Numbered from the stretch's first letter, positions 23,948 through 32,898 are shown. The stretch is DNA of 64,000 bases from Paenibacillus durus (GCF_000756615.1 NZ_CP009288.1:1364001-1428000); one strand, 5' to 3'. Program-made: numbers and translations. Notes: a model not told the origin generated them from the letters alone.

Positions 23948-24934
23948 TTAATCCTCATTATTGATCTTTTTATGCATACGGAAGTTCTGTCCTAAAGCAA
24001 CTGTCCCGGCAGAACGTCTGTTAACAGACGGACCGGGGATGAATCTGGCGAGCAGCTGCTTCAAGGCCTTCGCGTTGACAAGCATCGTTCCGCTTATGAT
24101 AGTTATTACACCCAGCAGGGTCATCCATGAAACCGTCTCGTCATAAAAAAGGATGCCCACACCGACCGCGATCGGCGGAGAGATATAGAGCCAAGTGGAC
24201 GGGAAGACGGGGTTCGTCTTGGCAACGAGCCAGTAGTACAGGCTGTGGCCGACCATGGAACCGATGACCGTCAGATAAAGAAAGGATCCGGCAGCCTTCA
24301 AGGAGAGTAGGTAGCTGATGCTTGGCCGTTCCGCGAAGAGGGAGAGCAGGAGCATCAGCGCACCGCCGTAAATCATTTGCGCCGCATTCAGCGCGATGGG
24401 ATGGACATCCGGAAGGCGGGCGGTGACGGTCCGGGTATACAGGGTGCCCGATGCGTAAGCCCATTCCCCGATCAGAATGACGGCGCAGCCGGCAAGCCAG
24501 AGCGGGGAGACATTAACCGACAGACTGGGGAGTACGAGAAGCGGGACGCCCGCGAATCCGACCAGGCAGCCGAGGAGAGACAGATCGGAAGCTTTTTTCC
24601 GCAGGATCACGGATTGCAGCAGCAGAATCATGATCGGTCCGGTTGCGGATAGTACGGCGGCAAGGCCGGAGGAGACATACTGCTCGGCCCAATACAGCGC
24701 GGCGAATGTCCCGAAGGTTAGCCCGAGTCCGGTTAGCGCCGTCTCTTTGCGCAGCAGCAGGGACAGGGAAGCTTTGCGTTTCCACGACATCCACAGCAGC
24801 AGCAGCGCTCCCGCGGCAAAAAACCGGAGTCCGGCGGTGAAAAAGGGAGGGGCTCCGGCGTCAACGCCAATTTTAATCGCCAGAAAGGTAGTGCCGAAGA
24901 TCAGACAGACGAGGCTGTAAGCCAAAATAATCAT
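23948..24934 (-). CDS. DMT-superfamily (EamA) transporter
   Basis: 328 aa with ten predicted membrane helices in two EamA repeats (LAYSLVCLIFGTTFLAIKIG; LNAAQMIYGGALMLLL) and the typical GSMVGHSLYYWLVAKTNPVFPSTWLYISPPIAVGVGILFYDETVSW block cut by helix 9. Start at 24934 follows AAGGAGCAATTGAAC; the GTG at 24955 would contain that site inside the gene. Divergent from a MocR-type regulator with 142 bp between them, a common pairing in which the regulator controls the exporter. Substrate unknown, possibly an amino acid or vitamin. Confidence 0.9.
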   Translation of the reverse strand: MIILAYSLVCLIFGTTFLAIKIGVDAGAPPFFTAGLRFFAAGALLLLWMSWKRKASLSLLLRKETALTGLGLTFGTFAALYWAEQYVSSGLAAVLSATGPIMILLLQSVILRKKASDLSLLGCLVGFAGVPLLVLPSLSVNVSPLWLAGCAVILIGEWAYASGTLYTRTVTARLPDVHPIALNAAQMIYGGALMLLLSLFAERPSISYLLSLKAAGSFLYLTVIGSMVGHSLYYWLVAKTNPVFPSTWLYISPPIAVGVGILFYDETVSWMTLLGVITIISGTMLVNAKALKQLLARFIPGPSVNRRSAGTVALGQNFRMHKKINNED

Positions 24935-25076
24935 GTTCAATTGCTCCTTTATCACTTATGTATTTTCATCCCATCATAGCGGGGCGGAGACAGAACAGAT
25001 GAAACAGGACAGAACAGATGGGCGGGAAATGAGGTACAATGAATGGCACAGGGATTATACGGGAAGGGATGGAAGA

Positions 25077-26483
25077 ATGAACAAGATATCCGGCAACGAG
25101 CAGCATCCGCTGTTCCGGCAGGTCTGTGAATATATGACTGCCCGGATCGACCGGGGCGAGTGGAGAGTGCATGACAAGCTGCCGTCGGTCCGGCTGCTGG
25201 CGGAGGAGCTCCGGATTCACCGGCTGACCGTCTTCAAGGCGTACCAGCGGCTGAAAGAGGACGGCAAGGTCTATGTCAAAGACAAGTCGGGCTACTATGT
25301 GTCGCCTGCGGCGGCGCCAAATGGATGCGGCGAAGAAGAGACGGCCTTGGGCTACCGGATGTGCAACCGGCTCTCGGACATTCAGCGCATGCCGGTCAAA
25401 TACCAGTTCTCCCAAGCGCTGATTGATCCCAATCTGCTGCCGAATCTGTATTTGTCCGATTATGTTAAAGAGGTGTTCGACCGTTACCCGAAGGTGATGG
25501 GCACCTATTCCGGCGTGGAGGGCGATAACGAGCTGCGCGAGTTCTTAAGCGGACATTTCCGCGTGAGCAGATTGCTTCAGGCTGAGCCGGAAGAACTGCT
25601 GATTACTTCAGGAGCCCAACAGGCGATCAATCTGATTGCCAGCATCATGCTTATGCCGATGGATTGCGTACTGGTGGAGCGGCCGACCTACGGCGTGGCG
25701 CTGGATATTTTCCGCCAGCGGGGGGCGCGGCTGCTTACTGTCGATATTACGCCGGGAGGCTATGATCTGGAAGAAATCGAAAAGCTGATGGAGCAATACA
25801 GACCCCGGCTCTTCTACATCAACCCCACGCAGCATAATCCGACCGGATATACCGTCCCTGTATGGCAGCGCAAACGGCTTGTCGAGCTGGCCGAGCGTTA
25901 CCGCTGCCTGATCGTCGAGGACGATCCTTTCCGCGATATGTATTTCGCCGCCGAACCGCCGCCGCCGATTTTTTCTTATGATACGGAAGGCTGGGTCGTG
26001 TACCTTGGCAGCTTCAGTAAATATGTGGCGCCGGGCCTGCGCATTTGCGCCGTCATCTGCAGGTTTCCTTTGATGGACAAGCTGATCGCGGCGAAGTTCA
26101 TGGCGGATAACGGGACGCCGCTGCTGAACCAGAAAATCTTTCTGCACTACTTTACTTCGCCGCGGCTTCAGGGGCATTTGGCCAAGCTCCGCATCGCGCT
26201 GCAGGTGCACAAGGAGATAGCCGAGCGTGAGCTTGCGGGGACCGGGTGCAGGTGGACGGCTCCTCAAGGCGGTCTGAACCTCTGGGTGAACCTGCCGGAG
26301 CATATTCCGCCCGAAACTCTGTTCCGCAAAAGCATGGAGCGGTCGATTGCCTTCGTGCCCGGTGAAATCTGCGATCCGCTGGGAGAAATGAAGTCGTGGA
26401 TTCGTCTTAGCTATTCGTTTACCCCGGAAGATGTCCTGCGAGAGGGGATGGGCAAGCTTGCGGAGTTGATGCGGAATCTTTGA
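25077..26483 (+). CDS. MocR/PdxR-type regulator (GntR HTH fused to aminotransferase fold)
   Basis: 468 aa. A GntR winged helix (KLPSVRLLAEELRIHRLTVFKAYQRLKEDGKVYV) is followed by a class I aminotransferase domain with the PLP-binding Lys in YLGSFSKYVAPGLRIC and substrate/PLP residues in NPTQHNPTGYTVP and VEDDPFRDMYF. Such proteins use PLP as a sensory cofactor. I place the start at ATG 25077 (MNKISGNEQHPLFRQV); the frame is open back to 24933 but that part overlaps the divergent promoter region. A strong terminator follows. The likely target is the divergent EamA transporter. Confidence 0.9.
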   Translation: MNKISGNEQHPLFRQVCEYMTARIDRGEWRVHDKLPSVRLLAEELRIHRLTVFKAYQRLKEDGKVYVKDKSGYYVSPAAAPNGCGEEETALGYRMCNRLSDIQRMPVKYQFSQALIDPNLLPNLYLSDYVKEVFDRYPKVMGTYSGVEGDNELREFLSGHFRVSRLLQAEPEELLITSGAQQAINLIASIMLMPMDCVLVERPTYGVALDIFRQRGARLLTVDITPGGYDLEEIEKLMEQYRPRLFYINPTQHNPTGYTVPVWQRKRLVELAERYRCLIVEDDPFRDMYFAAEPPPPIFSYDTEGWVVYLGSFSKYVAPGLRICAVICRFPLMDKLIAAKFMADNGTPLLNQKIFLHYFTSPRLQGHLAKLRIALQVHKEIAERELAGTGCRWTAPQGGLNLWVNLPEHIPPETLFRKSMERSIAFVPGEICDPLGEMKSWIRLSYSFTPEDVLREGMGKLAELMRNL

Positions 26484-26515
26484 ACGGCGTAGGTCATATA
26501 TGCCCTCGCATACGG

Positions 26516-26560
26516 CAGGCATCCTGAGGTGTTTATCTCGCGGGATGCCTGTTTTGTTGT
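26516..26560 (+). terminator. Terminator of the MocR-type gene
   Basis: CAGGCATCC (26516-26524) pairs with GGATGCCTG (26543-26551), followed by TTTTGTTGT. Confidence 0.85.
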
Positions 26561-26576
26561 ATTCGTGCAGAATAAA

Positions 26577-26649
26577 TATGACATATATAAATAAAATCAT
26601 TAAATAGTACGTCATATATATTGCCAAATAGCGGTATTCATGATACAAC
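26577..26649 (+). promoter_or_regulatory. ppdK promoter with two CcpN-like operators
   Basis: Two related sites 31 bp apart: TATGACATATATA (26577-26589) and TACGTCATATATA (26608-26620). The second belongs to a 23-bp stretch (26602-26624) that matches the ccpN promoter at 21 positions and runs into the -35 TTGCCA (26621-26626); a weak -10 TACAAC is at 26644-26649. The first site fits the CcpN consensus as I remember it (TRTGHYATAYW) at all 11 positions, the second at 10. Confidence 0.75.
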
Positions 26650-26728
26650 CTTAAGTAAACGCTACTCCTATTTCACAGTCTGGCGGACAGTTTTGTACCC
26701 TACTTTCAATTACGGAGGGATTGTTCAA

Positions 26729-29407
26729 ATGCTGAAACGCGTGTACCGGTTTAAAGAAGGAAATGCGGAGATGAAGAATCTGCTGGGCGGAAAAGGAGCG
26801 AATCTCGCGGAAATGACGGCTCTCGGCCTTCCGATTCCCCCGGGATTTACGGTAACTACGGAGGCTTGCCAGGCATATTACGCGGCTGGAGGAAAGATGC
26901 CGGAAGGGCTTATGCAGGAGATTCATCACGCGCTGCGCGGTCTGGAGGCGGCAAAATCTGCGGAATTCGGAGGTGTCAGCCGGCCGCTGCTTGTATCCGT
27001 GCGTTCGGGATCGGTAACTTCCATGCCGGGCATGATGGACACGATTCTGAACCTCGGCCTCAATGACGATACGGTTAAGGGGCTTGCGGAGCAGACGGGC
27101 AACGAAAGATTCGCCTATGATTGCTACCGGAGATTTATCCAGATGTTCGGAGATGTCGTACTTGGCATTCACTCGATTTATTTTGAACGGCTGATCGAAA
27201 TGTGCAGAAAGGAAAATGGGCGATCCTGCGATCAGGAGATCAGCGCCAGCGAATGGAAGGAGCTTATCGCCAAATACAAATCGATTGTGGAGGACCGGAC
27301 CGGTCAGCCGTTTCCGCAGGATGTGCACGTTCAATTGAAGCTGGCGGTGGAAGCCGTCTTCCGCAGCTGGAACAACATGAGAGCCAAGGTATACCGGAAA
27401 GCGTACGGGATTCCGGACGAGCAGGGAACGGCGGTCAATATCCAGGCGATGGTATTCGGCAATCTCGGTACCGGCAGCGGAACCGGCGTATTGTTTACCC
27501 GCAATCCCTCAACAGGGGAACGGGAACTGTACGGTGAATATTTGGCGGACGCCCAGGGCGAAGACGTTGTAGCCGGAGTACGCACGCCCAAGGCCGTAAG
27601 CGAGCTGTTCAGCGAGCTGCCGCTTGTCTATGAACAGCTGTCGGCAGCCGCCGGGCTTCTGGAAATTCATTACCGGGATATGCAGGATATCGAGTTCACC
27701 GTCGAGAACGGCAGCCTGTACCTGCTGCAGACCCGCAGCGGCAAACGGACGGCCCAGGCCTCCATTAAGATCGCCGTGGATTTGACGAAGGAGGGCATCC
27801 TCTCGAAAGAGGAAGCCGTCAGCCGGATCGAGCCGGGACATCTGGATCAGCTTCTGCACCGCTCCCTTGCCATCCCGGCAGAGCTTGCGCCGATTGCCAA
27901 AGGTCTGCCTGCCTCCCCGGGAGCGGCTGTCGGCTTGATTGCGCTGGATGCGGATACCGCCGAGCGGTGGGCCAAGGACGGCCGCAAGGTTGTGCTGGTC
28001 AGTACGGAGACCTCCCCGGACGATATTCACGGCATTTTGGCGGCGGAAGGCGTGCTGACGAGCCGGGGCGGCATGACCAGCCATGCCGCGGTTGTGGCGA
28101 GAGGCATGGGCAAGCCGTGCGTGTGCGGTTGCGAAGCGCTGAGCATCGACCATGAGGACCGGAGCGTACGCATTGGAGAGCTTACACTGGCGGAAGGAGA
28201 GGGAATTTCGCTGGACGCTTCCGGCGGGCGGGTGTTCCGGGGAGGGCTGTCGCTCAGCGATCCGGAAATTACACCGGAGCTGCTTACGCTGCTGGACTAT
28301 GCGGACGAGATCCGCAAGCTTCGTATCTATGCGAATGCCGATACACCGCATGATGCCCAGAAGGCGCGTGAATTCGGCGCGGAGGGGATCGGGCTGTGCC
28401 GGACGGAGCATATGTTTTTCTCGGGCAGCCGCCTTCCGATCGTCCAGTCAATGATTCTCGCGGGCGGCAGAGAGGAGCGGATGTTCTATCTGGACCGGCT
28501 GCTGCCGATGCAGCAGGCCGACTTTGAAGAGATGTTCGGGGCGATGGACGGCCTTCCGGTGACAATCCGGCTGCTGGACCCGCCGCTGCATGAATTTTTG
28601 CCGAACCCGGATCAGCTTCGGGAGCAGTGCCGCAAGCTTGAGGAGACCGGGGAGAACGGTGAAGAAGCCCGGAAGCTGAAAGCTATGATCTCCAAAGTGA
28701 ATGAACTGCGGGAGGTCAATCCGATGCTCGGCCTCAGGGGCGTCAGACTGGGCATTTTGTTTCCGGAAATTTACGAAATGCAGATCGAGGCGATCTTTAA
28801 GGCCGCTCAATCGGCGCTCCGCCGGGGAGTGGATGTGCGTCCGGAAATTATGATTCCGCTTGTCGGGCATCCGGATGAGCTGAAACGCATGAGAGCGCTG
28901 GTCGACGACATCGGGGGCCAGGCGCTCAGCGAGGAGTTCAGAGGGCTCATATACCGGGTGGGGACGATGATTGAAGTGCCCCGAGCCGCACTGCTGGCGG
29001 ATACCATTGCGCAGCATGCCGATTTCTTCTCCTTCGGCACGAACGATTTGACCCAGATGACCTTCGGATACAGCCGCGACGATGCGGAAGGGAAATTTCT
29101 CAATTCCTATCTGGACGGGAATATCCTTAAGGCCAATCCGTTCCAGGTTCTGGACCAGGACGGCGTCGGCCAGCTGATCCAGTGGGCCGTTACCCGTGGC
29201 AAGGCGGTGAAGTCGTTCCTGAAGACGGGAATATGCGGCGAGCATGGCGGCGACCGGGAATCGATTTCTTTCTGCCACCGCACGGGGCTTGAATATGTCA
29301 GCTGCTCCCCGTACCGCATTCCGTTCGCTCGCATAGCGGCGGCGCAGGCCGCTCTCCTTGACAAAGGGGAGAAAGCGCAGAGCCCGGCCGAGAAGCAGGT
29401 CGTCTAA
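26729..29407 (+). CDS. ppdK: Pyruvate, phosphate dikinase
   Basis: 892 aa enzyme interconverting pyruvate, ATP and Pi with PEP, AMP and PPi. N-terminal ATP-grasp domain (KNLLGGKGANLAEMTALGLPIPPGF; SVRSGSVTSMPGMMDTILNLGLND). The phosphohistidine domain SRGGMTSHAAVVARGMGKPCVCG has catalytic His452 and the regulatory Thr450 two residues before it. The C-terminal PEP/pyruvate barrel has GLRGVRLG, SFGTNDLTQMTFGYSRDD and active-site Cys in GICGEHGGD. ATG 26729 follows GGAGGGATTGTTCAA; extending the frame to 26621 would run through the promoter. Its own regulatory protein follows 35 bp downstream. Operator-like sites upstream suggest repression by CcpN when sugars are present. Confidence 0.96.
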   Translation: MLKRVYRFKEGNAEMKNLLGGKGANLAEMTALGLPIPPGFTVTTEACQAYYAAGGKMPEGLMQEIHHALRGLEAAKSAEFGGVSRPLLVSVRSGSVTSMPGMMDTILNLGLNDDTVKGLAEQTGNERFAYDCYRRFIQMFGDVVLGIHSIYFERLIEMCRKENGRSCDQEISASEWKELIAKYKSIVEDRTGQPFPQDVHVQLKLAVEAVFRSWNNMRAKVYRKAYGIPDEQGTAVNIQAMVFGNLGTGSGTGVLFTRNPSTGERELYGEYLADAQGEDVVAGVRTPKAVSELFSELPLVYEQLSAAAGLLEIHYRDMQDIEFTVENGSLYLLQTRSGKRTAQASIKIAVDLTKEGILSKEEAVSRIEPGHLDQLLHRSLAIPAELAPIAKGLPASPGAAVGLIALDADTAERWAKDGRKVVLVSTETSPDDIHGILAAEGVLTSRGGMTSHAAVVARGMGKPCVCGCEALSIDHEDRSVRIGELTLAEGEGISLDASGGRVFRGGLSLSDPEITPELLTLLDYADEIRKLRIYANADTPHDAQKAREFGAEGIGLCRTEHMFFSGSRLPIVQSMILAGGREERMFYLDRLLPMQQADFEEMFGAMDGLPVTIRLLDPPLHEFLPNPDQLREQCRKLEETGENGEEARKLKAMISKVNELREVNPMLGLRGVRLGILFPEIYEMQIEAIFKAAQSALRRGVDVRPEIMIPLVGHPDELKRMRALVDDIGGQALSEEFRGLIYRVGTMIEVPRAALLADTIAQHADFFSFGTNDLTQMTFGYSRDDAEGKFLNSYLDGNILKANPFQVLDQDGVGQLIQWAVTRGKAVKSFLKTGICGEHGGDRESISFCHRTGLEYVSCSPYRIPFARIAAAQAALLDKGEKAQSPAEKQVV

Positions 29408-29442
29408 GCGGAGCGCAGGGGCTTCTGGAAGAGGGGATCGAA

Positions 29443-30291
29443 ATGGAAAATCAAAGCAGCCGGAGGTTGATAGATACCGAATGGCAGGAGACGGAACAAG
29501 GCCGCTGGATTGTCATCTGCTCGGACGCCGTAGGGGAGACGGCCGAAGCCGTTGTAAGCGCGGCCCTGCGCCAGTTCGAGGCCCGGACCGCCCGGATCAA
29601 ACGCTTCAGCCATATTGCCGGCGTGAGGGAAATCCGTGAGGCGGTGCGGGAAGCCGCTGAGCGGCAGACGTTTGTCGCCTATACCTTTGCGCAGCCGGAG
29701 CTAACCGAAATGATGATCGGCGAAGCCGCCGCTCACGGCGTAAGGGCCGTGGATATCATGGGTCCCGTCATTTCGGCGATCTCGGGAACCTTCCACAACC
29801 CGCCCCTTGCGCGGCCCGGGCTGGAAGGCAGAATGAATGAAGCGTATTTTCGCCGGGTCGAGGCCATGGAATTTGCGGTCAAATATGATGACGGCCGGGA
29901 TTCGCGGGGGATTGGCCTGGCCGAAATCGTGCTGATCGGCGTCTCCCGGACCTCGAAGACCCCGCTTAGCATTTACTTGGCCCATAAGGGCTATAAGGTC
30001 GCGAACTATCCTTTAACGCCGGAGGCTCAGGCTCCTCAGGAGCTGTTTCAGATTCCGAGCCGCCGCATTTTCGGGCTGACGATGGAGCTTGCGGCCATTC
30101 TCAAGATCCGCACCGAACGGCTGCGATCGCTTGGGCTGCACGCGGACGCGGACTACGCGGCGGCCCACCGCGTTGTGGAGGAGTTCACTTACGCCGAGGA
30201 ATTGATGAGGCGGATCGGCTGCAGGGTGATCGACGTGTCCGGTAAATCCATCGAGGAGACGGCGGGTCTGATTATCGACTGTATCCAATAG
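29443..30291 (+). CDS. PPDK regulatory protein (DUF299), copy 2
   Basis: 282 aa paralogue of the protein at 22282-23082, with the same marks: WIVICSDAVGETAEAVVSAALRQF, the P-loop-like GVSRTSKTPLSIYLAHKGY and DVSGKSIEETAGLII. It lies 35 bp behind ppdK with its own site (GAGGGGATCGAA), so PPDK and its reversible kinase/phosphorylase are made together. Having one copy in the ccpN operon and another in the ppdK operon within 7 kb is unusual. Either one copy acts on PPDK and the other on a PEP synthase elsewhere, or they are redundant. Confidence 0.93.
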   Translation: MENQSSRRLIDTEWQETEQGRWIVICSDAVGETAEAVVSAALRQFEARTARIKRFSHIAGVREIREAVREAAERQTFVAYTFAQPELTEMMIGEAAAHGVRAVDIMGPVISAISGTFHNPPLARPGLEGRMNEAYFRRVEAMEFAVKYDDGRDSRGIGLAEIVLIGVSRTSKTPLSIYLAHKGYKVANYPLTPEAQAPQELFQIPSRRIFGLTMELAAILKIRTERLRSLGLHADADYAAAHRVVEEFTYAEELMRRIGCRVIDVSGKSIEETAGLIIDCIQ

Positions 30292-30308
30292 CAACGAATA
30301 ACAACGGA

Positions 30309-30359
30309 CCAAGGGCCGTTTCCCGGCTGCGGATGATGCGCAGGGGAGACGGCCCTTGG
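30309..30359. terminator. Hairpin between convergent ppdK and feo operons
   Basis: CCAAGGGCCGTTTCCC (30309-30324) pairs with GGGGAGACGGCCCTTGG (30343-30359) through a long, slightly imperfect stem. No clear T-run on either side. Confidence 0.65.
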
Positions 30360-30410
30360 CGTGTCTTGAGGCTGTGCTTTCTGGAAAAGAGGATTCCTGC
30401 CGCCCTACGC

Positions 30411-31817
30411 CTACACCCACCCGAAGGCATATGCCGCCTGCGCCACCAGGAAGGTAACGGCGATGGCGATGCCGAGCGGGATGACGGCCGACAGCACGGC
30501 CCATTTCACGCTTTTCGTTTCTTTGTAGATGTTAACCAGCGTCGTGGCGCATGGATAATGCAGCAGCGAGAACAGCATCATGTTAAGTGCGGTCAGCCAC
30601 GTCCAGCCGTGCTGGAGAAAAATATCCTTGATATTCGCAAGGCTGTCGACATCGACCATGGCTCCTGACGACATGTAGCCCATCATCAGGATCGGCAGCA
30701 CAATCTCGTTCGCGGGCAGTCCGAGGATGAACGCCATGATGATGTAGCCGTCCAGTCCGATGAGATGCGCGAAAGGATCGAAGAAGGACGCCATATGGTT
30801 CAGAACGCTGTCCCCGCCGACGACGATATTGCCGAGTATCCAGGTGGCGATCCCGGCCGGGGCGGCGATGACGATAGCCCGCGTCAGCACGTTCAGGGAC
30901 TTATCCTTGGAAGAAACGAGGATCGTCTTCCAGACCTGCGGCTTCCGGTACGGAGGCAGCTCCAGCGTGTAGTGCGTCGGCACGCCGCGCAGCGCCGTCT
31001 TGGACATGACCCAGGAGACGGTCAGTGTGACGACGATCCCCAGCAGCACGAGGCCCATCAGGATGCCGGCGGTGGTCAGCGATTTCAGCACTCCGGTCGT
31101 AGCCGCTCCCGCCATGAACAGGGAAGCCAGCAGGATCAGCGTCGGCCACCGCCCGTTGCAGGGCACGAAATTATTGGTCAGAATCGCCAGCATCCGCTCG
31201 CGCGGCGACTCGATGATCCGTGTAGAGAGGATGGCGGCGGCGTTGCAGCCGAAGCCCATCGACATGGTCAGGGCCTGCTTGCCGTGCCCGCCCGACTTCT
31301 TGAACAGGCGGTCCATGTTGAAGGCGACGCGCGGCAGATAGCCGAAGTTCTCGAGCAGGGCGAAGACGGGGAAGAAGATCGCCATCGGCGGCAGCATCAC
31401 GCTGATGACCCAGGACGTTCCCCGGTATAAGCCAAGCACGAGCACGCCATGCAGCCAGGCCGGGGCGCCCACCGCCTGGAATCCGGCGGTCAGATAGCCT
31501 TCGAAGAAGCCGAACAGGGAAGCCAGCCAGCCGGAGGGGTAGTTGGCTCCGGCAATCGTAATCCAGAATACGGCGCCGAGGATGGCGAGCATGATCGGGA
31601 AGCCCCAGATTTTGGAGGTTACGATCTGATCAAGCTTATGCGTGCTCTTCAATTTGCTGCGGTCGCGGTAGGTGACCGCCTCCCGGCAGATGCTTGCGGA
31701 GACGCCGTAGATGCCGCCGACAATATCGTCGCGGATGCCGCCGCTGGTCAGCTTTTCGGCGGAAGCAATCAGGGAATCCAGCGCGCTGCTTCCATTAATG
31801 GCATGCTGTTGCTCCAT
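30411..31817 (-). CDS. feoB: FeoB membrane part (gate/nucleoside-recognition domains), separate gene
   Basis: 468 aa corresponding to the C-terminal two thirds of FeoB. A short helical region (SLIASAEKLTSGGIRDDIVGGIYG) precedes the membrane core with two Gate domains around LLPPMAIFFPVFALLENFGYLPRVAF (broken here by helix turns) and MGFGCNAAAILSTRIIESPRERMLA, and the C-terminal GLPANEIVLPILMM. No GTPase motifs: these are in the preceding gene, which it overlaps by 23 bp in another frame. The start at 31817 has a near-perfect site (AAGGAGGTGTCCGGCC), so this is a stable two-gene arrangement rather than a frameshift artefact. Imports ferrous iron together with the GTPase protein. Confidence 0.9.
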   Translation of the reverse strand: MEQQHAINGSSALDSLIASAEKLTSGGIRDDIVGGIYGVSASICREAVTYRDRSKLKSTHKLDQIVTSKIWGFPIMLAILGAVFWITIAGANYPSGWLASLFGFFEGYLTAGFQAVGAPAWLHGVLVLGLYRGTSWVISVMLPPMAIFFPVFALLENFGYLPRVAFNMDRLFKKSGGHGKQALTMSMGFGCNAAAILSTRIIESPRERMLAILTNNFVPCNGRWPTLILLASLFMAGAATTGVLKSLTTAGILMGLVLLGIVVTLTVSWVMSKTALRGVPTHYTLELPPYRKPQVWKTILVSSKDKSLNVLTRAIVIAAPAGIATWILGNIVVGGDSVLNHMASFFDPFAHLIGLDGYIIMAFILGLPANEIVLPILMMGYMSSGAMVDVDSLANIKDIFLQHGWTWLTALNMMLFSLLHYPCATTLVNIYKETKSVKWAVLSAVIPLGIAIAVTFLVAQAAYAFGWV

Positions 31818-32526
31818 GGCCGGACACCTCCTTAGGGAAGCTAACCCTTATTCCCAAGCTTGCCTTGCGGAGGGAGGCCAGCAGGCTCTCATCTCCATCC
31901 AGCAGCCGCAGCGCAATCCACCGGGCGGGGTAATCGCCGCCTACGGCCTGCTCCACGAGCGGCAGGAGCTCGGCGATGCCGCGTTCAATCTCCTCACTGT
32001 ACTGAATCCGCAAGGGTTCTACGGCGAAGGTTCCGTCCGCAACCCGTTCCACCTGATCCAGCAGTTCCTTGATTCCGGTTCGGTTTCTGGCCGAAATGGC
32101 GATGACCGGTACGCCAAGCCGCTCCGATATAGCCTTCAGATTAATGTCGATGCCAAGTCTGCGCGCCTCGTCGATCAGGTTGATGCAGATCACGGCGCGG
32201 CCGGTAATTTCCAGTACCTGCAGGGCAAGATTCAGGTTCCGCTCCAGCGAAGTAGCGTCCAGCACGACAAGCGTCACGTCCGGCTTCTCAAAAATGATAT
32301 AATCGCGGGCCGCCTCTTCATCGGCCGAGTTGGAGTATAGAGAGTAGGTGCCCGGGAGATCGACGGCCCGGTATTCCCTGCCGTTATGCGTGAACGTTCC
32401 CTCGGCGGTAATGACAGTCTTGCCGGCCCAGTTCCCGGTGTGCTGCCGCATTCCGGTCAGCAGATTGAAGAGTGTGCTTTTTCCCGTATTCGGGTTGCCG
32501 GCAAAGGCTACAGTATAAGCTTTCAT
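31795..32526 (-). CDS. feoB: FeoB G-domain protein, separate gene
   Basis: 243 aa GTPase part of the ferrous iron transporter. G1 GNPNTGKST, G3 DLPGTYS, G4 NLID and G5-like SARNRTG are all present, followed by the helical GDI-like region (ELLPLVEQAVGGDYPARWIALRLLDGD). Intact FeoB proteins continue into the membrane domain; here the frame ends 23 bp inside the next gene. Its ATG overlaps the feoA stop by 4 bp (ATGA). It likely regulates gating of the separately encoded permease. Confidence 0.92.
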   Translation of the reverse strand: MKAYTVAFAGNPNTGKSTLFNLLTGMRQHTGNWAGKTVITAEGTFTHNGREYRAVDLPGTYSLYSNSADEEAARDYIIFEKPDVTLVVLDATSLERNLNLALQVLEITGRAVICINLIDEARRLGIDINLKAISERLGVPVIAISARNRTGIKELLDQVERVADGTFAVEPLRIQYSEEIERGIAELLPLVEQAVGGDYPARWIALRLLDGDESLLASLRKASLGIRVSFPKEVSGHGATACH

Positions 32527-32777
32527 TCCGTTTCCCCTCCAATCGGTTCTCCGTAAATGAGTGAACTTTCTTCTCTGCGCAGTGCAATCGTCGTATTACT
32601 AATTCGAAATGCGGTAGGGTCGCCCAAAGGACTGCGGCGCACCACTTCAACCGTATTGCCGGGGACAAAGCCGAGATCCAGCAGTCTTCTTCGCATTACG
32701 CCTTGCACGCTCATCCCGCTGATCTGAAGGAAGCTTCCTTTAGCGGCTTCGGATAACGGTATGCCGGTTGCAGCCAT
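32523..32777 (-). CDS. feoA: FeoA-like SH3-domain protein
   Basis: 84 aa (MAATGIPLSEAAKGSFLQIS), an SH3-like fold with the family core MRRRLLDLGFVPGNTVEVVRRSPLGDPTAFRISNTTIALRREE in broken form. FeoA supports FeoB function. I take the start at 32777, preceded by AAAGGGTGATCGTT; an upstream extension to 32867 would run through the promoter. First gene of the feo operon. No convincing Fur box was found in the short upstream region. Confidence 0.9.
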   Translation of the reverse strand: MAATGIPLSEAAKGSFLQISGMSVQGVMRRRLLDLGFVPGNTVEVVRRSPLGDPTAFRISNTTIALRREESSLIYGEPIGGETE

Positions 32778-32835
32778 AACGATCACCCTTTCTTTTTTGC
32801 CATATAGACGAGTTATTGGCCTATTCCATGATATT

Positions 32836-32864
32836 AGTATACGGGAACAACTTTGTCCTAGCAA
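32836..32864 (-). promoter_or_regulatory. Promoter of the feo operon
   Basis: Minus-strand -35 TTGCTA (32859-32864), 17-bp spacer, -10 TATACT (32836-32841), about 60 bp upstream of the feoA start. A hairpin AAGTTTCC/GGAAACTT (32870-32889) followed on the minus strand by TTTTTTG lies just upstream and could stop read-through from the permease gene. Confidence 0.6.
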
Positions 32865-32898
32865 CAAAAAAGTTTCCCTAAGGAAACTTAAATTTTAA

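Noticed and set aside
25608..26648. Long minus-strand open frame opposite the MocR-type gene (346 codons)
   Set aside because: Antisense shadow of a high-GC coding region; no family features, and it would run through the terminator and the ppdK promoter.
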